From NCBI GenBank assembly GCA_009919275.1, contig RGCG01000001.1, forward strand, positions 1 to 64,000: a DNA stretch of 64,000 nucleotides. The letters run 5' to 3'. The stretch's first letter is position 1, and every line of letters starts with the position of its first letter. Below the pieces are notes generated by a model, which was given only the letters and a program-made list of their open reading frames with translations, was not told the origin of the DNA and made no database searches. The stretch comes from Actinomycetota bacterium (lineage in GTDB: Bacteria; Actinomycetota; Acidimicrobiia; Acidimicrobiales; Ilumatobacteraceae). Position numbers and translations under genes: made by a program. Below, in pieces: positions 28,216 to 37,376 of the stretch.

Positions 28216-28974
28216 GTGACGACGTCGTATCTCGACCTGCGCGGTCGCAATCACCTGCACGTGCTGTCCGACGAAAACGCACGCTTCATTGCAGCCGCCC
28301 GTGAGTCGGGTTGGTCGTCCGCCGTTGCGGCGTGCCCGGGCTGGAACGTCGCTGAATTGGTTTTTCACATGTGCAAGGTGCAGGCGATGTTTCACGGCAT
28401 GTTGTCGACCGGTGCCACCAGTCCGAAAGACCTGCCGCGTACGGAACGACCCGCATCCGACGATGGTCTCGTCGAACTGTTCACTGCGGGTGCCGCGCGG
28501 CTCGAACATCTTCTCGAAAGCACGGTCGACGATGCTCCCGTTTGGACCTTCATCGGGTCCCAGCCCGCCGCTTGGGTGAAGCGACGGATGGCCCACGAGG
28601 TCTTGGTGCACCGTTTCGATGCCGAAATTGCCGGCGGTGCACTGTCGCAGACCGACGAAGTGGTGTGCGCCGACGGCATCGACGAGAAGTTCGGGGTGTT
28701 TCTCCCGTGGTTCGGTGACAAGGTGACGCTGACCAACACGGTGCACCTCCATTGCAGCGACACCGACGGGGAATGGATGCTCGGTCCCGGCGCCGGTTCG
28801 GTACGGGTTGCCCGCGAACACGGCAAGGGTGACGTCGCCTTCAACGGACCGTCGCAGATCCTCCTCCTTGCACTGTGGCGGCGCATCTCCATCGACGAGG
28901 CCGTTGATGCCGGTGCGAAGGTGTTCGGTGATCGCGCCGTGCTCGACGCGTTCGTCACCGCATTCGGTGTCTGA
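28216..28974 (+). CDS. maleylpyruvate isomerase family (MDMPI/DinB-like) mycothiol-dependent protein
   Basis: FIAAARESGWSSAVAACPGWNVAELVFHM, MAHEVLVHRFDAEIAGG. Confidence 0.82.
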   Translation: MTTSYLDLRGRNHLHVLSDENARFIAAARESGWSSAVAACPGWNVAELVFHMCKVQAMFHGMLSTGATSPKDLPRTERPASDDGLVELFTAGAARLEHLLESTVDDAPVWTFIGSQPAAWVKRRMAHEVLVHRFDAEIAGGALSQTDEVVCADGIDEKFGVFLPWFGDKVTLTNTVHLHCSDTDGEWMLGPGAGSVRVAREHGKGDVAFNGPSQILLLALWRRISIDEAVDAGAKVFGDRAVLDAFVTAFGV

Positions 28975-28985
28975 CGAACGGGTGG

Positions 28986-29810
28986 TCAGCCGCCGAACAC
29001 CCGGGCCTGAAGTTTGCGCATTCCGCCGAGCCACCTCGCGTGCTGAGAGGCGCGAGTGGTCATGTATGTCTCGACCTCGGCATGTGGAAGAACGAGGAAC
29101 CGCTCGTCGCGAATTGCGTCGAGTGTGAAGGTCGCGACGTCCTCGGGTTCGAGAACTGCACCGGCAGCCTTCACGACGTCTCCTGCCGAAGCGAAGTCGC
29201 CCCCCGTCTTCGTGGGCTTGTCGGGGTTCAACATGTTCGTGTTGACACCCTGCGGACACAGACAGCTGACGCGCAGGCCGCGGTCGTGGTAGGTGATTGA
29301 AAGCCACTCGGCAAATGCAACGGCAGCGTGTTTGGTGACGGAATACGGGGCCGAGCCGATTTGTGCGAGCAAGCCGGCCGCCGACGCGGTGGAGCAGAAG
29401 TATCCGCGTCCACGCGCGAGCCATTCGGGAAGAAGAATCTCGGCCGCGTAACGATGCGCGTGCACGTTCACCGCGAAACTGGTGGTCCAATCGTCGTCAC
29501 TCGAATTCTCGAGGTCGGTTCCCATGCCGACGCCTGCGTTTGCGAAGAAGAGATCGATCGCACCAAAAGTCGCACGGGCATGCCTGATGACGGCTGCGTT
29601 GCCGTCTCGAGTACCGATGTTCGCAGCGATGGCGGTTGCCGAACCCGCGCGCTGTGCGTTCAGGTCGTTGCAGACCGCAACGAGGCGCGGTTCGTCGAGG
29701 TCGGTCATGGTGACGCGGGCACCGGTGGCGTGGAATTCCCTTGCGAGAGCGCGACCGATTCCGCCCGCGGCACCGGTCACGACAACGTGTGATTGCGGAG
29801 AGAGATCCAT
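28986..29810 (-). CDS. short-chain dehydrogenase/reductase
   Basis: VVTGAAGGIGRALAREF, FFANAGVGMG, SAPYSVTKHAAVAFAEWL. Confidence 0.92.
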   Translation of the reverse strand: MDLSPQSHVVVTGAAGGIGRALAREFHATGARVTMTDLDEPRLVAVCNDLNAQRAGSATAIAANIGTRDGNAAVIRHARATFGAIDLFFANAGVGMGTDLENSSDDDWTTSFAVNVHAHRYAAEILLPEWLARGRGYFCSTASAAGLLAQIGSAPYSVTKHAAVAFAEWLSITYHDRGLRVSCLCPQGVNTNMLNPDKPTKTGGDFASAGDVVKAAGAVLEPEDVATFTLDAIRDERFLVLPHAEVETYMTTRASQHARWLGGMRKLQARVFGG

Positions 29811-29939
29811 GCGGGGTCGATCGTAGGTCGTGAATCCAACCTGATTCGACGCGATTCCGAATTGACACGGGTAAGGGGAGACCTGTGGGTAATGTCACGG
29901 TCAGTCGGCGGTGGGGCTCCTCGTGCTTGCTGCTAGACA

Positions 29940-30161
29940 ATGACAAAAGGAGCTGCCGTGAACGCAACCATCGCCGAATCGACCGAAGACCAAAACACAA
30001 CCGGCGCGATTGCCGAGGCGCTCGCCATCGTCGACAAGGCGCTCGCCGAGATGCTGCGGCGCGAGTTGGTTTCCAGCGGCGAAGTTGCCGATTTGTTGCT
30101 CGACCTCAGGTCGATTCTGTCGGCGGCTGGGAAGCCCGCCGCCACCAGCGCCGTTTCCTGA
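29940..30161 (+). CDS. small hypothetical protein
   Basis: 73-aa ORF MTKGAAVNATIAESTEDQNTTGAIAEALAIVDKALAEMLRRELVSSGEVADLLLDLRSIL..., with intergenic sequence upstream; 3' end overlaps the convergent acyltransferase gene. Confidence 0.55.
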   Translation: MTKGAAVNATIAESTEDQNTTGAIAEALAIVDKALAEMLRRELVSSGEVADLLLDLRSILSAAGKPAATSAVS

Positions 30162-31599
30162 CACCCGCCGCGACGCCGGTGTCGACCGGCGAATGAGTCC
30201 CGCTCTCCGACGGTGCGTCGGTCTTCGTTGACGGCGCGGGCTGTGGTGCGAACTGCGCAATTCTCGTAAACGCCTCTTCGATACAGGTGCGCAGTAATTC
30301 AGGCTGTTCGACTGCCGCAGTGTCGACGTGTAATCCCATATCGAGGTTGCCGTCGTTGCTGAGAAGCGTGAGGTTGAACGCGACGCCGCCCAACGGACCG
30401 ACGGGGTGGTTGGCGGCAATGCGCGCGCCCGCGATGTAGAGCGGGATGCCTGCACCGCGGACGTTCGAGGTGGCGAAGTCGACGGTTTGGCTCTGGGCCC
30501 GCGCCAACCGAGTGAGCACGGAGATGGGAAGTGCTTGGGCCAGGCCGGCGAGGGTGTCGAGGTTGGCATCGCCCGATCCACTGCGCACCGAGGTTGTCAT
30601 TTCGTTGATGGCCGCGAAGCGTTCCTCGACTGGCATCTCGCCGGTTGGGACCAGTAGCCGCACGAGTGTGAAGGCGTTCGATGCGGCCTCATCGGTGCGG
30701 GTGCTCACGGCCATCGACGTGCGCAGTGACTCGACAGGTGCGCCGAGTCGGCGGTGGTATTCCCCCGCGGCATCGGCCGCTGCGGTCACGAAGGCGGTGT
30801 TCAACTTTCCGCCAAGGACCTGCGACGCTTCACGCATCGTGCTGTAGGGGACCGAGAGTGCTTCGAGGCGCCGCCCCAGTGATCGTTTTGTCCACAGAGG
30901 ACTGCGTGCGGGGTCGGTGTCGCCGAGTTGTTTCATGACGGCACGCACGTTGGCGGCCGTCTCGGCCCCTGTCGTGGGCAGGCTTGCAGGGTCGCTGAGC
31001 GCGTCGCGCACCTGCTTCACGAACGAAAGCGGAATACGCAAGGCATCGCCAAGCGCGGCGCGCAGAACGTCGGCCGATTCGTCGTCTGCGTGGTTTGTCT
31101 CGACTGATTCGGGTTCTGGCAGCGGCGCAGGCTCGGGTGCGTCGCGTTCGAGGTCGATGAACTGCATCGACAGGAGAACACCGCCTTCACCATCGGTGAT
31201 GGTGTGGTGAATCTTGCTGATGAGCGCACTGCGGCCGCCCTCGACGTTGTCGACGATGAGGAACTGCCACGGCGGTCGAGCCCGGTCGAACGGGTCGGCG
31301 GTGAAGAGCGTTGCCAGGTCGAGCAATTGGCGCATCGAGCCGTTACCGGGAAGCGCGATGTGGCGAACGTGGTGGGCGAGATCGAAGTAGGGATCGGGCT
31401 GCCAAAAGGGTGCACCGAGATTCGCGGGAGCCGGCTGCACGCGTTGCCGCAGACGCGGGAAGGCGATGGTGGCGCGGTGCATGCGTCGCATGAAAGCCGC
31501 GACGTTCATCGGTCGGTCGAGGATCGAGATATTGGAAAAAGTGGACGAGAGGAAAGGGTCCTTCTCGAGGCGCCACATCAGGCCCTCGGCATCGCTCAT
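30106..31599 (-). CDS. wax ester synthase/diacylglycerol acyltransferase (WS/DGAT) family
   Basis: ISKIHHTITDGEGG (HHxxxDG), FDRARPPWQFLIVDNVEGGRSAL, SNVRGAGIPLYIAGA. Confidence 0.92.
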   Translation of the reverse strand: MSDAEGLMWRLEKDPFLSSTFSNISILDRPMNVAAFMRRMHRATIAFPRLRQRVQPAPANLGAPFWQPDPYFDLAHHVRHIALPGNGSMRQLLDLATLFTADPFDRARPPWQFLIVDNVEGGRSALISKIHHTITDGEGGVLLSMQFIDLERDAPEPAPLPEPESVETNHADDESADVLRAALGDALRIPLSFVKQVRDALSDPASLPTTGAETAANVRAVMKQLGDTDPARSPLWTKRSLGRRLEALSVPYSTMREASQVLGGKLNTAFVTAAADAAGEYHRRLGAPVESLRTSMAVSTRTDEAASNAFTLVRLLVPTGEMPVEERFAAINEMTTSVRSGSGDANLDTLAGLAQALPISVLTRLARAQSQTVDFATSNVRGAGIPLYIAGARIAANHPVGPLGGVAFNLTLLSNDGNLDMGLHVDTAAVEQPELLRTCIEEAFTRIAQFAPQPAPSTKTDAPSESGTHSPVDTGVAAGVRKRRWWRRASQPPTEST

Positions 31600-31607
31600 T
31601 CTTTCGG

Positions 31608-32207
31608 TCACTGGGGAACGCTCGTGTGTTTGAACTCGTTGAGAATCGGCCAGGCGATGTTCTCGAGGATCCGTTCGATGGTCGCAATGGCGAGAGCACC
31701 GTCGCCCTCGGCCGTGCGCAATAAACGGACGAAGACGGCCTTGTCGTCGACGACGAAGGTTGGCACACCCCACACCTCGTGACTGTTCACGTACTGCATG
31801 TGTTCGCGTGCGATGGTCTGCAGCGGCTCTCCCGTTTCGACGATGTCGAAGATCCGCGCGGGGTCGATGTCGGCCCGGGTGAGCAGCGACGAGAGTTTCG
31901 CCCGATCGTTCAGGTTTCCCGCTGCGGTGTGGCGGTAGTCGAACACCGAACGGTGAAACACCGGGAAACGCGCCGGGTTGGTGTCACGTGCGGCAACACC
32001 GACCTGCAGCGCGAAGAGGCCGGAATCGTGCTGCGGCGTCTCCCAGATGGGGCGCAGGTCGGGATCGCGGTTCGACTGACCGAGGCAGTAGGGCAGGAAG
32101 GTGACATTCCAGTCGGCGCCGGCGAGGAGTCCGGTGACGACATGGTCATGGACGATGCGTCCGTACGGACACCGATAATCCCAGGTCACTGCAAAAGAGC
32201 GCGTCAC
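31608..32207 (-). CDS. DsbA-family oxidoreductase
   Basis: WDYRCPYGRIVHDHV, EVWGVPTFVVDDKAVFV. Confidence 0.8.
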   Translation of the reverse strand: MTRSFAVTWDYRCPYGRIVHDHVVTGLLAGADWNVTFLPYCLGQSNRDPDLRPIWETPQHDSGLFALQVGVAARDTNPARFPVFHRSVFDYRHTAAGNLNDRAKLSSLLTRADIDPARIFDIVETGEPLQTIAREHMQYVNSHEVWGVPTFVVDDKAVFVRLLRTAEGDGALAIATIERILENIAWPILNEFKHTSVPQ

Positions 32208-32211
32208 ACGC

Positions 32212-32727
32212 TCAACCTACAAGCGGTACCGCAAGAAGACCAAGGGCCGTTCCGACGATTGCTCCACCGAGGATGTCGGAGAGGTGGTGGAGCCGCACCA
32301 TGACGCGACTGAGGGCCACGCCGACGGCAACCGCGAAAAAGAGTGCGGCCCATGCGCCGGGCACGAGTGTGACCAGAATCGTTGCGGCGAAGAACGCCGA
32401 TGACGAGTGACCGCTCGGGAACGACGAGGTGACCGGTGTTCGCACGTTGAAACGACCGTCGCCGTTCGCATCGGGTCGACTGCGTCGAAACAAACGTTTG
32501 ACGCCCTGGTTGACGATGAGACTCTCGGCCCCGAGCAGGAGCGAAAAGGTCAATGCTTCACCCGCGCGGTCTGTGCTGCCGATCGCGCGCAGCCAGACGA
32601 CGGCGTGCCAGATGACGCTGAATTCGCCGGCGCGACTGAGGAATGAGAAGAGACCCTGCACGACTCCTTTGCGGCGTGCGGGTTCGAGCCAGCGGTCGAA
32701 AGCGTCGTCGATCCGGCGAATGTTCAC
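32212..32727 (-). CDS. PAP2-superfamily membrane phosphatase
   Basis: GVKRLFRRSRPD, SSFPSGHSSSAFFAA, RVMVRLHHLSDILGGAIVG (KxxxxxxRP/PSGH/SRxxxxxHxxxD). Confidence 0.9.
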   Translation of the reverse strand: MNIRRIDDAFDRWLEPARRKGVVQGLFSFLSRAGEFSVIWHAVVWLRAIGSTDRAGEALTFSLLLGAESLIVNQGVKRLFRRSRPDANGDGRFNVRTPVTSSFPSGHSSSAFFAATILVTLVPGAWAALFFAVAVGVALSRVMVRLHHLSDILGGAIVGTALGLLAVPLVG

Positions 32728-32734
32728 GGTTGGT

Positions 32735-33604
32735 TCAACTCGTCGGTGCCGCAAGGCCGGCGATGTAGTCGGCGAACCGATCGGGGTCCTCCATCGGACC
32801 GAAGTGTGACACGTCATCCCACGCCTCGAACCGGGCGCCGGGTACTTGTTCGGCGATGCGCGGTGCGATTGCCGATGGCTGGTACTGCTGCTCGGGGCTG
32901 CCAACCACCCACAAAGGCACGCGCAAGGACGACAACGAGTCCCACGTCTGGTGACCACCACCGGTTTCGTAGGTTCGCGCTTCGTGCTCGGGATTGCACT
33001 TCAACGTCACGCCGTCCGGGGACGAGCGAAAGCCGTAATCGACGTAGGCGTCGAGCGCATCGGTACGAAATGCCGACATCGGTGGTTTCGAGGCGAAGTT
33101 CGACTTTGCGTCGGCGAGTGACGCAAAGGTCGCGCGGCGCTTTCGTGTTGCGGCAGCAAGAGGATTGGGCGGCAGATCCGAGGGTCGGAAACCTGACTGC
33201 GGAAAAATGATCGGCTCGAACGCGACGATGCCGCGGAAGAGGTCGGGCTGTCGGAGCGCGGCCATCACCAAGGTTGCACCGCCCATCGAGTGTCCCGCGG
33301 CGAACAAGGGACCGGGTCGCACGCTGCCAACGAGATGACGTGCGACGGCAAGGGAGTCTTCGCCGAACTCTTCCCAGCGCACCGTCCAGCCCTCGGGCAC
33401 GACCGAATCGCCGTAGCCGCGGTGGTCGTGGGCCCAGACGTCGAAACGACCCTCGAGTCGTTTGGCAACGGGAAGCCAGCATCGGCCGTGGAAGCCCGTG
33501 GCGTGAGAGAGAAGGACGACGGGGTGTGCGCCGGGCTCACAGTCCGACAAGTGGTGGAGCGCGAGAACGATGCCGTTGGTCGACTCGACGTGAACCGTCT
33601 TCAC
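32735..33604 (-). CDS. alpha/beta hydrolase
   Basis: LLSHATGFHGRCW, AAGHSMGGATLVMAAL. Confidence 0.88.
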   Translation of the reverse strand: MKTVHVESTNGIVLALHHLSDCEPGAHPVVLLSHATGFHGRCWLPVAKRLEGRFDVWAHDHRGYGDSVVPEGWTVRWEEFGEDSLAVARHLVGSVRPGPLFAAGHSMGGATLVMAALRQPDLFRGIVAFEPIIFPQSGFRPSDLPPNPLAAATRKRRATFASLADAKSNFASKPPMSAFRTDALDAYVDYGFRSSPDGVTLKCNPEHEARTYETGGGHQTWDSLSSLRVPLWVVGSPEQQYQPSAIAPRIAEQVPGARFEAWDDVSHFGPMEDPDRFADYIAGLAAPTS

Positions 33605-34737
33605 GAAGCGGAACCCTTTGGTTCGCTGTATTTGGGTTCACGCGGAAGGCCGAGGAGGCGTTCACCGATGATGTTGCGCTGAACCTGGCTGGTGCCGCCG
33701 GCGATGCGTCCGCCGGGTGCGGACAGCATTCCGGTCGCGTCACTGCCCTCGAGGAGTGCGGGTGCGCCCGATATGTCACCCTTCAACATTGCGGTGTCGA
33801 ACATCATCTCGGTGATGCCGAGTTTCATGAGCGAGGCGGCGGTCGACGCCTCGGGCCCCTGGCGCTTGCCCATCGCCTTGAATGCGTGACCGCGCGACAA
33901 GAGTTGTGCAAGTCGATCGCGACTCGACGAATCGAGTTCGCGGCTTGCACCGAGTTGAGCCATCGCCTCGAGCCGGCGCTCGAGACCAATGACGCTCGCC
34001 CCAATGTGACCGCGTTCGCTCGTCAACACCGCCATGCCAACACCCCACCCGCCGTGCAGCGGCCCGAGGAGGCATTCGGCCGGTAGCTCGACGTCGGTGA
34101 AGAAGACCTCGTCGAACTCGGCCTCGCCCGTCATCTGCCGCAGTGGTCGTATCTCGATGCCGGGGGTGTCCATCGGGCACAGAAAGAACGAAATACCTTC
34201 GTGCTTCGGTGCGTCGGAATCGGTGCGCGCCATCAAGATGCCCCAGTTGCTGTAACGCCCGCCGCTGCACCACACTTTCTGGCCGTTCACGATGAAACGT
34301 TCGCCGTCGCGTACCGCTTTTGTCGTCAAGCCGCCGAGGTCGCTTCCGGCGCCGGGTTCGCTGAACAACTGGCACCACACATGTTCCGCGCCGAGCGTCG
34401 CGCGAAGGTGCAGCGACTGTTGTTCGGGAGTGCCGAACCGCAGAATCGACCCACCGGCGAGAACGAGACCGACCATGTTCAGCACCGGTGGTACGCCGTG
34501 GCGCGCACAGAGTTCGATCCAAGCCGCCGTGTGGGCCGGGGTGAGCCCGCGACCGCCGTGCTCGACCGGCCAATGGATGCCGGTGAAGCCGGCGTCGTTC
34601 AGTCGGATCTGCCAGGAGCGTCCGGCCGCGATGAGATCGGGAGGACAAATGGCACCGTAGTCCCGCGGTGCCGCCGACGCGTTCGCCGTCAACCACGCCG
34701 CGGCGCGCGAACGGAATTCGTCGACGGTCTCCGTCAT
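33601..34737 (-). CDS. acyl-CoA dehydrogenase
   Basis: WCQLFSEPGAGSDLGGLTTKAVRDGERFIVNGQKVWCSGGRYSNWGILMARTD. Confidence 0.92.
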   Translation of the reverse strand: MTETVDEFRSRAAAWLTANASAAPRDYGAICPPDLIAAGRSWQIRLNDAGFTGIHWPVEHGGRGLTPAHTAAWIELCARHGVPPVLNMVGLVLAGGSILRFGTPEQQSLHLRATLGAEHVWCQLFSEPGAGSDLGGLTTKAVRDGERFIVNGQKVWCSGGRYSNWGILMARTDSDAPKHEGISFFLCPMDTPGIEIRPLRQMTGEAEFDEVFFTDVELPAECLLGPLHGGWGVGMAVLTSERGHIGASVIGLERRLEAMAQLGASRELDSSSRDRLAQLLSRGHAFKAMGKRQGPEASTAASLMKLGITEMMFDTAMLKGDISGAPALLEGSDATGMLSAPGGRIAGGTSQVQRNIIGERLLGLPREPKYSEPKGSAS

Positions 34738-34741
34738 CTGC

Positions 34742-35635
34742 TTACTTCAACTTGTTGAAGAACGCAGCGGTTTCTTCGGCGAGATTCTGGGGGACGAAGT
34801 AGTCCTTCTGGCTCATGATGGCATCCCAGTTGTCGCGCACGTCTTCGAGCGTGTGGTCGGGCTTCGTGTAGCCCTGGGTCTCGCCGAAGAACACATTTGC
34901 GACGCGACCACCGCCGACGCTGTACACCTGTCCGGTGACGGGGCAGTCTTCGTGGGCGAGCCAGGCGACGATGGGCGACACCTGTGACGGGTCGAGCTTG
35001 TCGGCGAGCGCACCCATCAGGTCTTCGGTCATGCGCGTGAGGGCGAGCGGCGCGATTGCGTTCGCCTTGATGTTGTATTTCGCTCCCTCGACCGCGAGGA
35101 CACGGGTGAAGCCAACGAGGCCCAACTTCGCTGCGCCGTAGTTGGTCTGACCGAAGTTGCCGAAGATGCCCGCGGCAGACGAGGTGGAGATGATGCGTCC
35201 GTAACCCTGCTCGCGCATCAACACCCACGCGGGCTGCGTGACATGGAACGCGCCCTTCAGGTGGACGTCGAAGACGGGATTCATGAGATCCGGCGACATG
35301 TTGTGGAACGACTTGTCGCGGAGGATGCCGGCGTTGTTGATGACGATGTCGACGCGTCCAAAAGTGTCGACCGCGGTCTTCACGATCGCCGCGCCACCTT
35401 CGGGCGTTGCGACCGAGTTGTGGTCGGCCACGGCCTCGCCGCCCGCGGCTTTGATTTCATCGACGACCTTTTGCGCCGCCGAGGCGTCGCCACCGGTTCC
35501 GTCGATGTTGCCGCCGAGGTCGTTCACGACGACGAGAGCGCCGCGCTTGGCGAGGAGCAAGGCGTGCTGGCGACCGAGGCCTCCACCTGCTCCGGTGATG
35601 ATCGCAACCTTGCCGTCGAAACCGAGATCTGCCAT
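34742..35635 (-). CDS. SDR family dehydrogenase, MFE-2/HSD17B4-like (3-hydroxyacyl-CoA dehydrogenase)
   Basis: VAIITGAGGGLGRQHALLLAKRGALVVVNDLGGNIDGTGGD, INNAGILRDKSFHNM, NYGAAKLGLVGF. Confidence 0.9.
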   Translation of the reverse strand: MADLGFDGKVAIITGAGGGLGRQHALLLAKRGALVVVNDLGGNIDGTGGDASAAQKVVDEIKAAGGEAVADHNSVATPEGGAAIVKTAVDTFGRVDIVINNAGILRDKSFHNMSPDLMNPVFDVHLKGAFHVTQPAWVLMREQGYGRIISTSSAAGIFGNFGQTNYGAAKLGLVGFTRVLAVEGAKYNIKANAIAPLALTRMTEDLMGALADKLDPSQVSPIVAWLAHEDCPVTGQVYSVGGGRVANVFFGETQGYTKPDHTLEDVRDNWDAIMSQKDYFVPQNLAEETAAFFNKLK

Positions 35636-35719
35636 TGGGGGGCACCTTTCTGTTTGCGCCGTCCTGTGGCGCCGGTCTGTTCGCGCCGCCGTGTGGCGCG
35701 GGTGAACTCTACTTGTGGC

Positions 35720-37351
35720 CTACTTGGTCAAGCCAAGCGCTTCCAGGGCTTCCTGCTTCAGGCGCTTGTAGTCGAGCTTTCCATTGGGTGCGCGGCCGAT
35801 CGTGGCGACCGTGATCACGTTCTTGGGCGACTTGTAGGCAGCGAGTGTCGAGCGGACGTGGGCGACGAGAGTCGCGGTATCGATGGTTGCCCCGGGACGC
35901 GGTTCCACGAGAGCGGTGATCGCCTCGCCGAAGCGCTCGTCGGGCACGCCGACGCAGGCCGCATCGAGCACGCTCGGGTGGGTCTTCAGAACTTCTTCGA
36001 CTTCCTCGGGGTAAACCTTCTCACCTCCGGTGTTGATGCACTGACTGCCGCGTCCGAGGAGACGGACCGTGCCGTCTGCGTCGACCTCGGCGAAGTCGCC
36101 GGGAATCGAGTAGCGCAGTCCATCGATGACAACGAAGGTGGAGGCCGATTTCGCCTCGTCCTTGTAGTACCCGATCGGCGTGCGTCCGCGCATCGCGATG
36201 CGTCCGCGTTCGCCACTGCCCGGTGCGACGTCGCCGCCCTCGTCGTTGATGACGCGCGTGTTCGGACCGAGCTTGAAGGTTGCGGTGCTGCTCGAGCCAT
36301 CGGCACTGGTGGTTGACGACGCCATACCGATTGCCTCGGACGAACCAAGGCTGTCGATGAGGAGCATCTTCGGGTGGTGCCGCAACATGCCCGCCTTCGT
36401 CTCGGCCGACCACATGACGCCGCTCGAGGTGATGAACTTGAGTGACGAGATGTCGTACTTCCCGGGGCTTTCGTCGAGAGCACGCAGAATGGGCTTGGCA
36501 AACGCATCACCGACGATCGCGATGCTGTTCACGCGTGCCGACTGCACAACTTCGAGCAGTTCCTTTGCGTCGAATGTCCGGCTCGTCATGGTGGCGACCG
36601 CACCGCCGAGTGCGAGCGCCCACATTGCGTTCATCGCGCCGGTGCCATGCATCAACGGGGCAGCAGGCATGTTGACGGGGCCAGGTTTCGATACGCGCGC
36701 CTCGAGTGCCGTCAGGTCCTTGTGCGCTGGTAGCGGCACCTTGGATGGGGCATCGAGGCTGCCGACCATGTCGTCCTGTCGCCACATGACCCCCTTCGGC
36801 ATTCCGGTCGTGCCGCCGGTGTAGAGGAAGTAGAGGTCGTCACCGCTGCGCTGCCATGCGGGTGCGGGCTGCGAGATGTTCGAGTTCGCAGCCGACTCGT
36901 ACGACACCGCCCAGTCGGGGCAGGGGTGCGTGCCGTCGTCGACCCAGATCCACGTCTTGACGTTCGGCACCCGCGACCGCACGGCTGCGCATCGTTCGGT
37001 GTAGGTGGCGTGGAAGATCACGGCAACGGAGTCGGAGTTGTCCCAGAGGTAGGTGAGCTCATCTTCGGTGTAGCGGTAGTTCGTGTTGACGGGAACGAGA
37101 CTCACCTTGAACAGGCCGAACATCGACTCCATGTACTCGGGACAGTTGTGCATGTACTGGGCGACTTTGTCCTGGTGTTGCGCGCCGGCGGCGAGAAGCG
37201 TGTTGGCGATGCCGTTTGCCCGCTGATCGAAAGCTCGCCAGGTGCGAACCTCGCCGCCGTGAATTGCTGCCGGTGCATCGGGGAACCGCCGCGCGTGCAG
37301 TTCCCACATGTCGGCGAAGTTCCAGCCGGTGTTCGTCGTCGAGGTCGTCAC
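35720..37351 (-). CDS. acyl-CoA synthetase (AMP-forming)
   Basis: LYFLYTGGTTGMPKGVMW, TGGEKVYPEEVEEVLKTHPSV, APNGKLDYKRLK; GTG start 37351 proposed. Confidence 0.92.
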   Translation of the reverse strand: MTTSTTNTGWNFADMWELHARRFPDAPAAIHGGEVRTWRAFDQRANGIANTLLAAGAQHQDKVAQYMHNCPEYMESMFGLFKVSLVPVNTNYRYTEDELTYLWDNSDSVAVIFHATYTERCAAVRSRVPNVKTWIWVDDGTHPCPDWAVSYESAANSNISQPAPAWQRSGDDLYFLYTGGTTGMPKGVMWRQDDMVGSLDAPSKVPLPAHKDLTALEARVSKPGPVNMPAAPLMHGTGAMNAMWALALGGAVATMTSRTFDAKELLEVVQSARVNSIAIVGDAFAKPILRALDESPGKYDISSLKFITSSGVMWSAETKAGMLRHHPKMLLIDSLGSSEAIGMASSTTSADGSSSTATFKLGPNTRVINDEGGDVAPGSGERGRIAMRGRTPIGYYKDEAKSASTFVVIDGLRYSIPGDFAEVDADGTVRLLGRGSQCINTGGEKVYPEEVEEVLKTHPSVLDAACVGVPDERFGEAITALVEPRPGATIDTATLVAHVRSTLAAYKSPKNVITVATIGRAPNGKLDYKRLKQEALEALGLTK

Positions 37352-37376
37352 GAGGGGCAACACTATTCTCGGAAGG

